Shown here piece after piece: positions 52,608-61,693 of a stretch of 64,000 nucleotides of DNA. The notes beneath the pieces are model-generated. The model searched no databases and had not been told where the DNA came from. It saw only the letters and a program-made list of their open reading frames with translations. Every line of letters starts with the position of its first letter. Positions within the stretch are counted from its first letter, which is position 1. The stretch is from Acidobacteriaceae bacterium (GTDB lineage Bacteria > Acidobacteriota > Terriglobia > Terriglobales > Acidobacteriaceae). Made by a program: the position numbers and the translations under genes. The stretch is from the NCBI GenBank assembly GCA_035944135.1, contig DASZBM010000010.1, positions 434,001 through 498,000 on the forward strand, in the 5' to 3' direction.

Positions 52608-55034
52608 ATGACTACTGCTGCGAAGTGCTTTGTGGCCTATCCCTCTGACTTGCCGGGTAAGGGAGAGTCAATAGAAACAGCCATCGATGAGATCAACAAC
52701 GGAGGTGTCGCTCTACTTAAGAGCTGGACCTCCTTGGCGGTTACAGGAAGACCAATCATTGCAAGCATCTGCGAGCAGATCAACAACTCAGATATCACGA
52801 TCGCAGATATTACTAACCTCAATCCAAATGTTCTTTTCGAGTTAGGCTACTCAATCAGCAAACGGAAGCGCCTATGGCTACTCTTCAATCCGAAGGTTTG
52901 CGGCGCGAAGGTTCTTTTCGACCAGTTTGGACTGCTGAGCACCACCGGATATGCTGGCTACTCGAATAGCCACGACATAGCAACTAAGTTCTATTCGGAC
53001 GCCCCATACTCCTCCCCTGCCAAGATTCTTTACGACGAAGCTCTCGGGACGGCGCGCCCAGTCAAAGAGGATGCGCTGCTATACATAAAGCCCACCATTC
53101 CAACCGAGCCGGTGGTGAGAATTGCGCGGCGCGTCGTCGATGGTCCTATTCCCCAGGTCATAGACGATCCGCAGGAAATCGGAATTCAGCCATTAGAGTG
53201 GTATCTCACCAATGTCTCGGCCGCCGCCGGAGTAGTCTGCCATTTCCTTTCCGAAGCATACGAAGGCGTCAGAATCAGCAACGCCAAAGCCGCATTTGTG
53301 GCTGGGCTCGCATACGGGCTTGGCAAGCCGCTCTTGATGCTCGCGCATGCGCCGTATATATCTCCCATTGACTATCGTGACCTCCTTCGCATCCACCACG
53401 ATGCAAAGCAAGCGGTCTCTTTCTACGATAACTGGTTATCCGTGGTGCTCGAGGAAAATCAGGAGCGATCCAAGAGGAGAGCAAAACATCGGAATGTCAC
53501 GATCGCGCACGGTGGTCTGCTCGAGCTGAATCTCGGTGATCCGATAGCAGAGTACGAATCTGAGGAACTGCCAGAGTATTTTATTCCAACTGCCGCCTAT
53601 GCCGAAGCGCTCTCGAGGCAGCACTCCATCTTCGTTGGAAGAAGAGGAACCGGCAAATCAGCAACACTTTTGAAGCTCTCCGACGAGATCAGCGCCGATC
53701 CAAGAAATCACGTCTGCGTTATAAAGCCCATTGACTATGAGTTGGAAGGCCTTATCTCGCTACTTCGGCAACAAATGTCTACCTCAGAGAAAGGCTATTT
53801 AGTTGAGAGCCTTTGGAAGGCATTAATCTATACCGAGTTGGCCAAAAGCATCTATGAAAAGATCAAGGGCAGGCCTGATTTCGCGACCAAAACCAAGGCT
53901 GAGGAGGCTCTAGTAGCATTTGTCGAAGCGAATTCCGAGATTATTTTGCCAGAGTTTTCAGCTCGGATGGAAGCCTTCGTCGACCGGCTTTCAAGGGTGA
54001 CAGAATCAGGCGAAGTCAAAAGCCGCATCAGCGAAGCCATTCATAAAGTCATCATCAGTCGGCTCAGAGATTTGATTCTTGGTGCGCTCGAAAAGGCAAA
54101 TACCGTAGCGATACTTGTAGACAACCTAGACAAGAATTGGAACTCGCGGACGAATATTCAGTTGGTTAGCGAGCTATTGTTTGGACTGTTAAGCGTGAGC
54201 TTGCGTACCGCCGAGGAGTTCAGGAAGTCCTCTCTCGGTAAGCGAAGACTGGACCTTGCCCTAACAGTGTTTCTTCGATCGGACATTTATTCAGCGGTGA
54301 TCTCGTTCGCTCGAGAGCCGGACAAGTTGCCAATTCGAAAAATCGAATGGACAGATCCGGAATTGTTGAAGAGAGTTATAGAAAGACGGTTTATGGTGGC
54401 CGATCCAAATCTTCTGGATCCGCAAGAAGTCTGGTCCAAATATTTTTGCGAATTTACGAACTCCGTGCCAACAAAAGACTTTCTTACATATGCCGTTTTC
54501 CCTCGGCCGCGAGATTTGATTTATTTGGTACGCGCGAGCCAGCAAAACGCCGTGAACCGAGGGCACACTCGTATTGAGGAAAAGGACATCGAGACGGGCG
54601 TCGTTAAATACTCCGGCTTCTTACTATCGTCGCTAATGGCAGAGGGTTCGCCTCAATTTAGGAAATTGGACGACTTCGTTACGCAATTATTCGGCGGCGA
54701 ATCGATACTCACTATAGACGATATTAGGCAAGCGTTGGAGGATTGCGAAGGAAAGTTCACGTCGGCGGAATTTGTGATCGATTTGCTGATTGATCTCAAT
54801 TTCCTCAGTTACGAAACATCGCCCGACAAGTTTGTTTTCGTGTTCGATGAGGATCAAAAGAGCAAATATAAGGTCATGGCACAAAAGACGGCGAAGCGGA
54901 TCGGGGCTCGCCGCTTCATGATCCATCCCGCCTTCCACGCGTATCTCGAATTGGAACCGGCGAAAGGCACCCAGTCGACATTTGCGTTCGGCGAGTTCCC
55001 AGGTAATTTCTCGGTTGGAAGCTCGACTGATTGA
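52608..55034 (+). CDS. Deoxyribosyltransferase/TIR-like domains fused to a P-loop ATPase (Sll1717-like)
   Basis: The 808-residue protein starts with a nucleoside-2-deoxyribosyltransferase/TIR-like domain (SDITIADITNLNPNVLFELG, about 60-80). A second, similar domain (about 180-275, AAFVAGLAYGLGKPLLMLAH) follows, then a P-loop NTPase with Walker A VGRRGTGKSATLL (about 342-354), Walker B VAILVDNLDKNW (about 500), VFLRSDIYSAV and FPRPRDLIYLVRA. This is the Sll1717-type P-loop ATPase family. The fusion of a nucleotide-cleaving-type fold with a STAND-like ATPase suggests a phage sensor with a nucleotide-targeting effector, but this is inference. Its codon use is more AT-rich than that of the flanking paralogues, indicating transfer. 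The ATG at 52608 is chosen. Confidence 0.75.
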   Translation: MTTAAKCFVAYPSDLPGKGESIETAIDEINNGGVALLKSWTSLAVTGRPIIASICEQINNSDITIADITNLNPNVLFELGYSISKRKRLWLLFNPKVCGAKVLFDQFGLLSTTGYAGYSNSHDIATKFYSDAPYSSPAKILYDEALGTARPVKEDALLYIKPTIPTEPVVRIARRVVDGPIPQVIDDPQEIGIQPLEWYLTNVSAAAGVVCHFLSEAYEGVRISNAKAAFVAGLAYGLGKPLLMLAHAPYISPIDYRDLLRIHHDAKQAVSFYDNWLSVVLEENQERSKRRAKHRNVTIAHGGLLELNLGDPIAEYESEELPEYFIPTAAYAEALSRQHSIFVGRRGTGKSATLLKLSDEISADPRNHVCVIKPIDYELEGLISLLRQQMSTSEKGYLVESLWKALIYTELAKSIYEKIKGRPDFATKTKAEEALVAFVEANSEIILPEFSARMEAFVDRLSRVTESGEVKSRISEAIHKVIISRLRDLILGALEKANTVAILVDNLDKNWNSRTNIQLVSELLFGLLSVSLRTAEEFRKSSLGKRRLDLALTVFLRSDIYSAVISFAREPDKLPIRKIEWTDPELLKRVIERRFMVADPNLLDPQEVWSKYFCEFTNSVPTKDFLTYAVFPRPRDLIYLVRASQQNAVNRGHTRIEEKDIETGVVKYSGFLLSSLMAEGSPQFRKLDDFVTQLFGGESILTIDDIRQALEDCEGKFTSAEFVIDLLIDLNFLSYETSPDKFVFVFDEDQKSKYKVMAQKTAKRIGARRFMIHPAFHAYLELEPAKGTQSTFAFGEFPGNFSVGSSTD

Positions 55035-55183
55035 ATCGATCCTGAAATGAAGCCGTGTCGCCTCCGCTCTGCGGAAGCCTGCAGTCGTAGCGACTGAAGC
55101 GCCCTCCCTCCACCGCGCCACAACCCTGACTGTCCAACTCAGAGCTCACCCCTCCGCATCCACACCTTCAGGAGGTCCTCCTG

Positions 55184-55390
55184 ATGTCCACGGGCAAGCA
55201 CTACTTCATCGAGCAGAACGACGACGGCAAGTACGCCGTCCGCGCCAAGGATTCCGACCGCGCCAGCGCCTTGTTCGCCACTCAAGCCGAAGCCATCCGG
55301 CATGTCAAAAGTCTCAACCCTGACGATCACCCCGACGTCGAACGCGTCCGCCAGCGCGGCAACGGCCCCGACAAGTGGCGCCCCGCCTGA
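55184..55390 (+). CDS. DUF2188 family protein
   Basis: The 68-residue protein reads YFIEQNDDGKYAVRAKDSDR, ASALFATQAEAIRHVKSLNP and ends RQRGNGPDKWRPA, the DUF2188 pattern of small stress-related proteins. A strong AGGAGGT lies upstream of the ATG. GC-rich codon use indicates a host gene. Confidence 0.8.
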   Translation: MSTGKHYFIEQNDDGKYAVRAKDSDRASALFATQAEAIRHVKSLNPDDHPDVERVRQRGNGPDKWRPA

Positions 55391-55525
55391 GCCACCCTTT
55401 CAACAAGAACACCCAGCGCTTCGAACTCAGCCGGAGTGGTCTCACCTTGGCCTTCGACTGCAGACCCCACGCTTTACTTGGGGTCTGTCCGCTTCTAGGT
55501 ACCCCGAACCTGGTAGCCCCGCACT

Positions 55526-55595
55526 TTAGTGTTGGGTCTGCTCGGGTTTCATAGCGCGCGTTAGTGTTGGGTCTGCTCGGGTTTCATAGCGCGCG
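55526..55595 (+). repeat. Perfect tandem duplication of a 35-bp unit
   Basis: The unit starts ttagtgttgggtctgctcgg and ends gtttcatagcgcgcg. It occurs twice in direct succession (55526-55560 and 55561-55595) without mismatch. It lies in the 307-bp intergenic region 55391-55697, where no gene is seen. Confidence 0.9.
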
Positions 55596-55697
55596 CCCCC
55601 GCGCTTTCCAGCTCTGCCGAAAGGCGGAGTGAACCCTGAGCGTAGCGACAGGGAAACGACTGAATCGCCTCTTGTCCGGATCGCCAACGAAAATCCG

Positions 55698-56180
55698 CTA
55701 CTTCACCCTACGTAATCCAAACCATGACTCATCCTGATTCGTCGCCACGAAGCGCAGTTTCGCCGCATCCCTCCCCGTCATCTTCATCTCGTATTCCTGC
55801 CCACGATCCGAGTCGAAGGTCAACGTGTCGCCCACCATCCAGGCCTTGGCGACCTTCATCGCATGCTCTGCGCTCGGCGGATCATTCACCGTGCAGCTTC
55901 CCTCCGCAGCTCCCGGCTGGCTCGTAATCTTCACATTCCCCAGGCTGATCGTCCCGCCATACCCGCGCACCGCCGGCTCCAGCCGCAGTTCCACGAACGG
56001 TCTTCCGTCCTGGCACATCCCTACCCAGTTGCCTGCCATCGGGCTGCCGCCGGCCGTTACCGTCGCCACAAACCATCCACTCGCCGCCGCGATCGCCACA
56101 ACAGCGGTCACCACGGTCAGCGCCGAAAACCACACCGCCGCCAGTTTGGAAAATGACAGCTGAGCATTCTTTCTCCGCAT
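55698..56180 (-). CDS. Hypothetical membrane-anchored or exported protein
   Basis: The 160-residue protein has an N-terminal hydrophobic helix (FSALTVVTAVVAIAAASGWF), then a soluble domain with GNWVGMCQDGRPFVELRLEP and DTLTFDSDRGQEYEMKMTGR, which suggests a small beta-rich fold. No family is recognised. ATG start. Confidence 0.6.
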   Translation of the reverse strand: MRRKNAQLSFSKLAAVWFSALTVVTAVVAIAAASGWFVATVTAGGSPMAGNWVGMCQDGRPFVELRLEPAVRGYGGTISLGNVKITSQPGAAEGSCTVNDPPSAEHAMKVAKAWMVGDTLTFDSDRGQEYEMKMTGRDAAKLRFVATNQDESWFGLRRVK

Positions 56181-56373
56181 GATTCACCTCTATGTAGCAA
56201 ACTACATTATGCTAGACACCGGACCTCGGCATAAGGTTCCCTCAAAATGTCTCCGGTGGCTTGACAAAACAGGACCTCAGACGACCCTGTGAACCCGACA
56301 CTGCGGAATCTCGGGTAGTCACTCACAGCACAGATCTGCAACTGAGGTCCGGACCTAAGTCGAACCTTTTGAA

Positions 56374-56406
56374 GATTTTGCGCAAAATAGGGGGGAGGGG
56401 AGGGGG
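56374..56406 (+). repeat. TTTTGCGCAAAA palindrome followed by G-runs, copy 2
   Basis: The sequence gattttgcgcaaaatagggg continues as ggaggggaggggg. It resembles the copy at 49530-49560 and lies just upstream of the paralogue 2 gene. Confidence 0.65.
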
Positions 56407-56458
56407 TACCCGGTTCCACCCCAGCAAAAACCTGTTATCGTCGTCACCGGAGTTCCGC

Positions 56459-58402
56459 GTGACACGTCCTGTGCTTCTACTGCTGGCCGCTCTATCGGCC
56501 GGTGCGCTCGGACAATCGTCCTCGCCCGCGCCAGTCGTCGTGGGAAAGGCCGAGCTCCTGAACACCATTCGAAGCGCCGACCTTAAGCCCGGCGATGTCA
56601 TCTTCGTCCGCTCCATCGGACCCTGGCAGCAGGGCGACTGCACGGTCGCCTCCCACACCACGCTCACAGCCACAGTTGTGACGTCCCCCTCGTCCATCGG
56701 CCGCCATCACTTCGTACTTGCCATGCAGTTCTCCCCCATCCGCTGCGCCGGCCCCCACCCCACCCTCGTGCGCCCCGCCCTCGTCGCCCTCGAGGCCCCG
56801 TCGGACGCTGTGCGCACCGAGATCGAGCGGTACGGAAGCGGCGCCGCGCAGAAGAACATGCTCGCCGGCCTCTTCCCCTCGGGCTACGGAGACGTCCGCT
56901 CCAGCAACAGCCCCATGACCAATAGCGCGCCGGATTCCGGCCTCAGTTCGAGCATGATGAACGCCCTCCGCCAAGGCATCGTTCCTGAGAAGCCCCTCCG
57001 GACCGGCGAGGTTCGAGGCTATCGCGGCATCGATCTCGATCTTCCCGAAAACACCAGAATTCCCATCAGCATTCTCTCTTCCTCGCACAAGTTCTCCCTC
57101 GATCGGGAGACCGAGTTCGCCCTGGCCTACCTTCCCCTGGCAGCGGAGCCGCCTCCGCCCGCGCCACCCGCAGTCGTCAAAGTGCTTCCTCCGCCGCCGG
57201 AAGAAGAGATCGCCGACGTTTGCGCGTCCTCCGGGTGCACGGAGCTTGCCGCTGCGCCCGCCATCGCCTCCGCACACGCCCTGTGGACGCTGCCTCTGGT
57301 CAAGCTTGGCTATCAGCCTCGTCCGCAGCACGAGGTCATCGGTCTCGAACACGATGCCAGTGTCTATTCTTTCGGCGAAGACGAGCTTCTGCTCACCTTC
57401 GTCCGCCACACGCTCGTACCGCGGCCAAACGAACCCGTCCCCGGCAGCAACCCGCGCAGCGTCCGCGGCGTGCTCATCTCTCGCGCGGACGGCCGGGTGA
57501 TTCGCATTAAGGACTGGACCGTCTCCGACGATCTCGGCCCATTCGTCTGGGCGTTGGGCGATCACCGCGTGCTCGCGCATGTCGGGCACGACCTCGTCCT
57601 CTTCGGCCCCGACCTGTCCATCCAGAGGCGTATTCCGTTGTCGGGTCCGCTGCTCTTCCTCAGCGCTGCTCCTCAGGGCGATCTTCTTCTCGTGGCCACC
57701 GTTCACGAGAAACACACCCCGCAGGAGCACGCAAAGATCGCCGCGTTCGTCGGCCCCGACAGGTCAGTCGATGAAGAGTACGACCTCACGGGGCTCAACG
57801 CTGCCCTGCAGGTCACCGGCTCCAAGCGCGTACCCGTCGAGCCGACGCGTCCGGCGCTCGTGCAGAACACCATGGTCGCTGCCCGGCCTGTGCATGGAAC
57901 GGAGTGGGTGCTCGAGCGAAGCACCTGGGATGGCGCAAGCAAACCCCTGGCGCGCTTCCGCTCAAACTGCGAAGTGCAGGTACGCTCCTTGCCCGGAGAC
58001 CTCCTGCTCGCTCAGGGCTGCCCACCGATCGATCCATTCAACTCTCTCTGGTATCGCGTGCTTAACCTGCAAGGCGCCGTGCTGCTCAAAGGCGCCGTCC
58101 CCAAAGGCGATCTCCTTCAGCAGGCCGAAAGCAGTTCTGACGGAAAGCTCTTCGCTGTCGCATCCTCCCACTTCGACCGTCTCGTCGAACCGACAACCGT
58201 CATGCGCGCCGGCGATTTCGCGAATCTCACCGTTACCCTCTACAGCACCCGGAATGGCAAAGAGTTCTTCGCGGCGCGCGTGCCGGAGGGCTCGGCCCAG
58301 CAGGAGACCTTCTCGCTTTCGCCGTCAAATTCGACTCTTGCAGTCCTCACCTCTGTTGCGCTCCAGGCGTTCGCTCTCACTCCGCCGGCTCCCGCGCCCT
58401 AG
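56459..58402 (+). CDS. Secreted protein of unknown function, paralogue 2
   Basis: The 647-residue protein has a signal peptide (TRPVLLLLAALSAGALGQ) followed by the same blocks as the gene at 50543: VVGKAELLNTIRSADLKPGD, IGPWQQGDCTVASHTTLTAT, DVCASSGCTELAAA, DGRVIRIKDWTVSDDLGPFV. The GTG at 56459 is chosen because it places the signal peptide at the start; the frame is open to 56261. It is a duplicate of the upstream gene and the pair is now separated by about 3.9 kb. Confidence 0.75.
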   Translation: MTRPVLLLLAALSAGALGQSSSPAPVVVGKAELLNTIRSADLKPGDVIFVRSIGPWQQGDCTVASHTTLTATVVTSPSSIGRHHFVLAMQFSPIRCAGPHPTLVRPALVALEAPSDAVRTEIERYGSGAAQKNMLAGLFPSGYGDVRSSNSPMTNSAPDSGLSSSMMNALRQGIVPEKPLRTGEVRGYRGIDLDLPENTRIPISILSSSHKFSLDRETEFALAYLPLAAEPPPPAPPAVVKVLPPPPEEEIADVCASSGCTELAAAPAIASAHALWTLPLVKLGYQPRPQHEVIGLEHDASVYSFGEDELLLTFVRHTLVPRPNEPVPGSNPRSVRGVLISRADGRVIRIKDWTVSDDLGPFVWALGDHRVLAHVGHDLVLFGPDLSIQRRIPLSGPLLFLSAAPQGDLLLVATVHEKHTPQEHAKIAAFVGPDRSVDEEYDLTGLNAALQVTGSKRVPVEPTRPALVQNTMVAARPVHGTEWVLERSTWDGASKPLARFRSNCEVQVRSLPGDLLLAQGCPPIDPFNSLWYRVLNLQGAVLLKGAVPKGDLLQQAESSSDGKLFAVASSHFDRLVEPTTVMRAGDFANLTVTLYSTRNGKEFFAARVPEGSAQQETFSLSPSNSTLAVLTSVALQAFALTPPAPAP

Positions 58403-58428
58403 CGCCAACTGCGCCGAGATCGCAAACG

Positions 58429-58454
58429 AAAAGCCCCGGTTTCCCGGGGCTTTT
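58429..58454. terminator. Bidirectional terminator
   Basis: The arms aaaagccccgg and ccggggctttt with loop tttc lie between the convergent paralogue 2 gene and the PEP-CTERM gene and can serve both. Confidence 0.85.
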
Positions 58455-58474
58455 CAATCTTCGTTTTCGAAAGC

Positions 58475-59065
58475 TTAGCAACGCTTCCGGCGGCCGCGAA
58501 CCAGACCTGCCAGCCCGAGGAAGCCGGTTCCCATCAGTGCGAGGGTGGACGGCTCGGGCGTTGCGGAAGGCGCGGTCGGGATGCCTTTGAACGCGATGGA
58601 GAACACGGGATCCGCCTGCACCAGCGTGACGTCGAGGGTTACCGGAATTTGCTCCGCGAAGCCATCGGAATCTAGCAGGTACGCAGCGTAATCGCCGGTG
58701 CCATCGGTCGAAAACACATCCACCTGGAAATTGGTGTCTCCCAGGGTGTCGGTGAAGGCAAAGCCGTCGGTGTCCACGAGCTCAGTGCTGGAGCCCGGAA
58801 ACAGCAGGTTGTCGTTGGATTGGCCGTTCCCGTTGGTGAACGCGCCCGGTGCGATCAGCCCGGTCACACCGAGGCCGTATCCAGCGGTTCCCGCAATGTC
58901 GGTGATCGTATAGCTTCCGTCACCGTTGTCGGTGGTGGTGAGGTCCGCCGACCCTGTGAACTGGCTGGCGCCGGTTCCGGTGATTGTGTAAGGACTCGCG
59001 TCAGCTTTGGTCGCGACGCAGGAGAAGGCAAGGACGGCAACAGCGAGACAGGGCCCGAAACGCAT
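58475..59065 (-). CDS. PEP-CTERM sorting domain protein
   Basis: The 196-residue protein has a signal peptide (MRFGPCLAVAVLAFSCVATK) and a C-terminal PEP-CTERM tail: TPEPSTLALMGTGFLGLAGL, then RGRRKRC. The body is Thr/Asp/Gly-rich, as expected of an exported surface protein sorted by an exosortase. The ATG at 59065 follows GAGGAG; the longer frame from 59119 lacks a better signal. Confidence 0.9.
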   Translation of the reverse strand: MRFGPCLAVAVLAFSCVATKADASPYTITGTGASQFTGSADLTTTDNGDGSYTITDIAGTAGYGLGVTGLIAPGAFTNGNGQSNDNLLFPGSSTELVDTDGFAFTDTLGDTNFQVDVFSTDGTGDYAAYLLDSDGFAEQIPVTLDVTLVQADPVFSIAFKGIPTAPSATPEPSTLALMGTGFLGLAGLVRGRRKRC

Positions 59066-59163
59066 GGAAGAAAGCTCCTCAGAAGGTTCAGAGCTAAGTC
59101 TAGCCGGGTACCGTGACAAAAGTAATGCCGCAAAGGTGGTACGGGTTCCGGATCGGAGACCGG

Positions 59164-59520
59164 TTACATGAATTTCACACCGTTCTCGCCAATGATCGCG
59201 AAGACGTCAAACAAGCCGGTAAGCCCGAGCAGATTCCGAATCTGCTTATTCAGGTGCATCAGCTCCAACCGGCATCCGGAAGATTTCGCGCTGCCATACA
59301 GACGCACCAATGTGCCGAGGCCCATACTGTCGGTGTGCTTCAACTCCGCGAGGTCCAGAACGATTCGCGAAGTTGTCGGGATCAACTCCTTGACGCTTCG
59401 GTAGAGGAGATCATCGGCGCCGCCCGACACGAGCCTGCCATAGCAGCGCACTACGACGATGTTGGTGGAAAGGCGTTCGATTTCTGTCCAAAGAACGGGC
59501 GCGACGGCAGTCTCAGGCAT
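59164..59520 (-). CDS. STAS-domain anti-sigma factor antagonist
   Basis: The 118-residue protein has the STAS core: IVVVRCYGRLVSGGADDLLY, RIVLDLAELKHTDSMGLGTL with the phosphorylatable Ser in the DSMG motif, and a C-terminal LTGLFDVFAIIG. Such proteins bind anti-sigma kinases in partner-switching networks. No partner kinase gene is visible nearby. Confidence 0.85.
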   Translation of the reverse strand: MPETAVAPVLWTEIERLSTNIVVVRCYGRLVSGGADDLLYRSVKELIPTTSRIVLDLAELKHTDSMGLGTLVRLYGSAKSSGCRLELMHLNKQIRNLLGLTGLFDVFAIIGENGVKFM

Positions 59521-59653
59521 CAGGATTCTCCTGCGGAAACTTGGGGCCGTTTGGGGACGAGCGGATTATCCCAAGTTGCGGGTATCAGCGCCACAGAAAT
59601 TTCCAACGCTCGGATCGTCCGGTGCTAGTCTTCTCAGGCACAGGAGAGCACGC

Positions 59654-60064
59654 ATGTCCGAACAGAACCGCAACTTTGCTCACCGCTGGTTCGACGAGGT
59701 CTGGAACAAGCAGCGCGAGAGCGCAATCGATGAGCTTCGGCATCCAGGGGGCCGCGCCTTCGGCTTCCCATCGCCCGGCTCAGAGCTCAGCCATGAAGAT
59801 TTCAAAGAAGCCTATCGGCAGTTCAACCGCACGTTCTCTGACATCCACGTGGTTGTCGATGAGGAACTCGTGGACGGCGATCACATTGCGTGCCGGTGGA
59901 CGGCGTCAGGCACGCATACGGGCGACGGTCTCGGCTTTCCAGCGACGAACAAACGGGTGAAGTTCTCGGGCGCGTCTTTCATGAGCATGCGTGACGGGAA
60001 GATGCTCGACGGCTGGAACTTCTTTGATTTCACGAGTGTCGTGCAGATGCTCCGCGAATCCTGA
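59654..60064 (+). CDS. SnoaL-like/ester-cyclase family protein (1)
   Basis: The 136-residue protein has the pattern FAHRWFDEVWNKQRESAIDE, CRWTASGTHTGDGLGFPATN and DGKMLDGWNFFDFTSVVQML, typical of the SnoaL-like NTF2 fold. It is paralogous to the gene at 61267. ATG at 59654. The substrate is unknown. Confidence 0.8.
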   Translation: MSEQNRNFAHRWFDEVWNKQRESAIDELRHPGGRAFGFPSPGSELSHEDFKEAYRQFNRTFSDIHVVVDEELVDGDHIACRWTASGTHTGDGLGFPATNKRVKFSGASFMSMRDGKMLDGWNFFDFTSVVQMLRES

Positions 60065-60073
60065 GCAAAGTTC

Positions 60074-60493
60074 CTACACCCCAGGCGAGAAGTCGGTCGG
60101 CTTAAGGAAGGTGATGTCGTGCTTGTTCACGAACTCGCCGTCCTTTTCGCTCTCCTTTTTGAGCGCGACCCACTCCGGATCGGTGCGGAATTTGGCCCAG
60201 GCTGCATCGGCGGCGGCGCGGCTCTTGTGGCGGAGCATGTAGACGAGCGTGCGGCCGGCGAGCGGCTCGTCGGTGGGAACCCAGTAGCCGACCGGATGCA
60301 TTCCCAGGCGCTCGAAGATTTTGGTCTCGCGGGTGCGGAAGCGCTCCAGGATTAAGGGCAGTTTGCCCTCGTTCAGGTGATAGATGCGCAGCTCGTAGAC
60401 GGTTTCATCGTTCGCCTGAGCCTCTCCTCCGCCGAAAGCGCCTGCTGCCATCGTCATCGCTGCGATCCCTTTCATCAACGCTCTCCGGTTCAT
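60074..60493 (-). CDS. NIPSNAP family protein with Tat-like leader
   Basis: The 139-residue protein has an N-terminal MNRRALMKGIAAMTMAAGAF leader with twin Arg, then YELRIYHLNEGKLPLILERF and FERLGMHPVGYWVPTDEP, the NIPSNAP fold. It ends convergently 9 bp from the SnoaL-like gene. Function in bacteria is unknown. Confidence 0.85.
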   Translation of the reverse strand: MNRRALMKGIAAMTMAAGAFGGGEAQANDETVYELRIYHLNEGKLPLILERFRTRETKIFERLGMHPVGYWVPTDEPLAGRTLVYMLRHKSRAAADAAWAKFRTDPEWVALKKESEKDGEFVNKHDITFLKPTDFSPGV

Positions 60494-60644
60494 GATCTTC
60501 CTCTAAGGTCCATTGTGGCGCATTTTCCGGTCGCGACATTCTCTGCGCTGCGGGTTTAGATTTGGGAGTGGTGCAGATCCGCACGCTGGTTCTTCTTTCG
60601 GATTTGATGGCCGGAAGGACCTATCAGCAGAAGGCAGAACGAAC

Positions 60645-61007
60645 ATGATGCCGGCATCGATTCCCGCATCGCCATCCGATCTGCTCGAGTGTTCCGCCAG
60701 TCGGGCGGCGAACCTTCCGCCGCTGTTGCATGCACTCTGGCACGAGGCGCACGGGGACTGGGAGCGCGCGCATTCGATCACTCAAAACCTTGAAGACAAT
60801 GATGCGGCCTGGGTCCACGCTTACCTGCATCGCAAGGAGGGTGATTCGTTCAATGCCGGCTATTGGTATCGCCGGGCTGGGCGATCAGCGTTCACAGGCT
60901 CGCTGCATGCTGAGTGGACGGCACTGGCGACGCACCTGCTCAGCCGCGAACAAACCACCTCCCGGCGGGCTGCCGCTGGGATGGGAGTTCCGGCAATTCC
61001 GGAGTAA
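60645..61007 (+). CDS. Hypothetical protein
   Basis: The 120-residue product starts MMPASIPASPSDLLECSASR and contains LLHALWHEAHGDWERAHSIT and AWVHAYLHRKEGDSFNAGYW, with repeated helix patterns that recall a short TPR-like protein of acidobacteria. It has no signal peptide. The 61008-61266 stretch after it holds no supported gene. Confidence 0.6.
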   Translation: MMPASIPASPSDLLECSASRAANLPPLLHALWHEAHGDWERAHSITQNLEDNDAAWVHAYLHRKEGDSFNAGYWYRRAGRSAFTGSLHAEWTALATHLLSREQTTSRRAAAGMGVPAIPE

Positions 61008-61266
61008 AGAGCGCTCGTAAAGGTTTGCGCGATCGCGGGCAACAGTCGCCAGCACGACACCATCGGATTCGAAGGAGCGGCCGTGCAGTCTGCGGAAGCA
61101 CATGGCAACCGTGAATAAAGTTCTCACCCGCAAGAAGAGTGCGCTATTCTTCCAGCCTGACGGCTGCTGAATGCTGATCGATTTGAAGCCAGCCACGCAG
61201 CTCCCGATCATTGAACAACGGTAGCCGGGTTGTCCTGGCTACTTACCCTTGAAGCTGGAGGATGCC

Positions 61267-61689
61267 ATGGCGCAATCTCCGCGCGATATCGCGGTTCGAT
61301 GGTTTGAAGAGGTCTGGAACAAGGGCAGGCTGGAGGCCGTCGACGAGATGGCGACGCCTGATGCGAAGTGCTATGGCTTCCCGCAGCCGGAGTCCGTGCT
61401 GGATCGCGAACAGTTCAAGGAATATGTTCTGGAGTTCCGGCGATCCTTCACGCACGTTCACCTGAGCATCGATGAGACATTGACCGAGGGCTACCGTGTC
61501 GCTGCCCGCTGGACGGGAACGATGAAGCACACTGGATCGGGACTCGGCTTCGCGCCGACGGGGCAAACCGTACACGTCCATGGAATGTCCATCCTCCACC
61601 TTCGCGAGGGCCTGATAAGCGAGGGGTGGAACGCTCTCGATCTGGGCAGCGTCGTGCACTTCCTCAGCGCGGTATCGGCACGACACTGA
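61267..61689 (+). CDS. SnoaL-like/ester-cyclase family protein (2)
   Basis: The 140-residue protein resembles the gene at 59654: AVRWFEEVWNKGRLEAVDEM, ARWTGTMKHTGSGLGFAPTG and ISEGWNALDLGSVVHFLSAV. The ATG at 61267 has CTGGAGG upstream. The two copies lie 1.6 kb apart and probably arose by duplication. Confidence 0.8.
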   Translation: MAQSPRDIAVRWFEEVWNKGRLEAVDEMATPDAKCYGFPQPESVLDREQFKEYVLEFRRSFTHVHLSIDETLTEGYRVAARWTGTMKHTGSGLGFAPTGQTVHVHGMSILHLREGLISEGWNALDLGSVVHFLSAVSARH

Positions 61690-61693
61690 GCCG

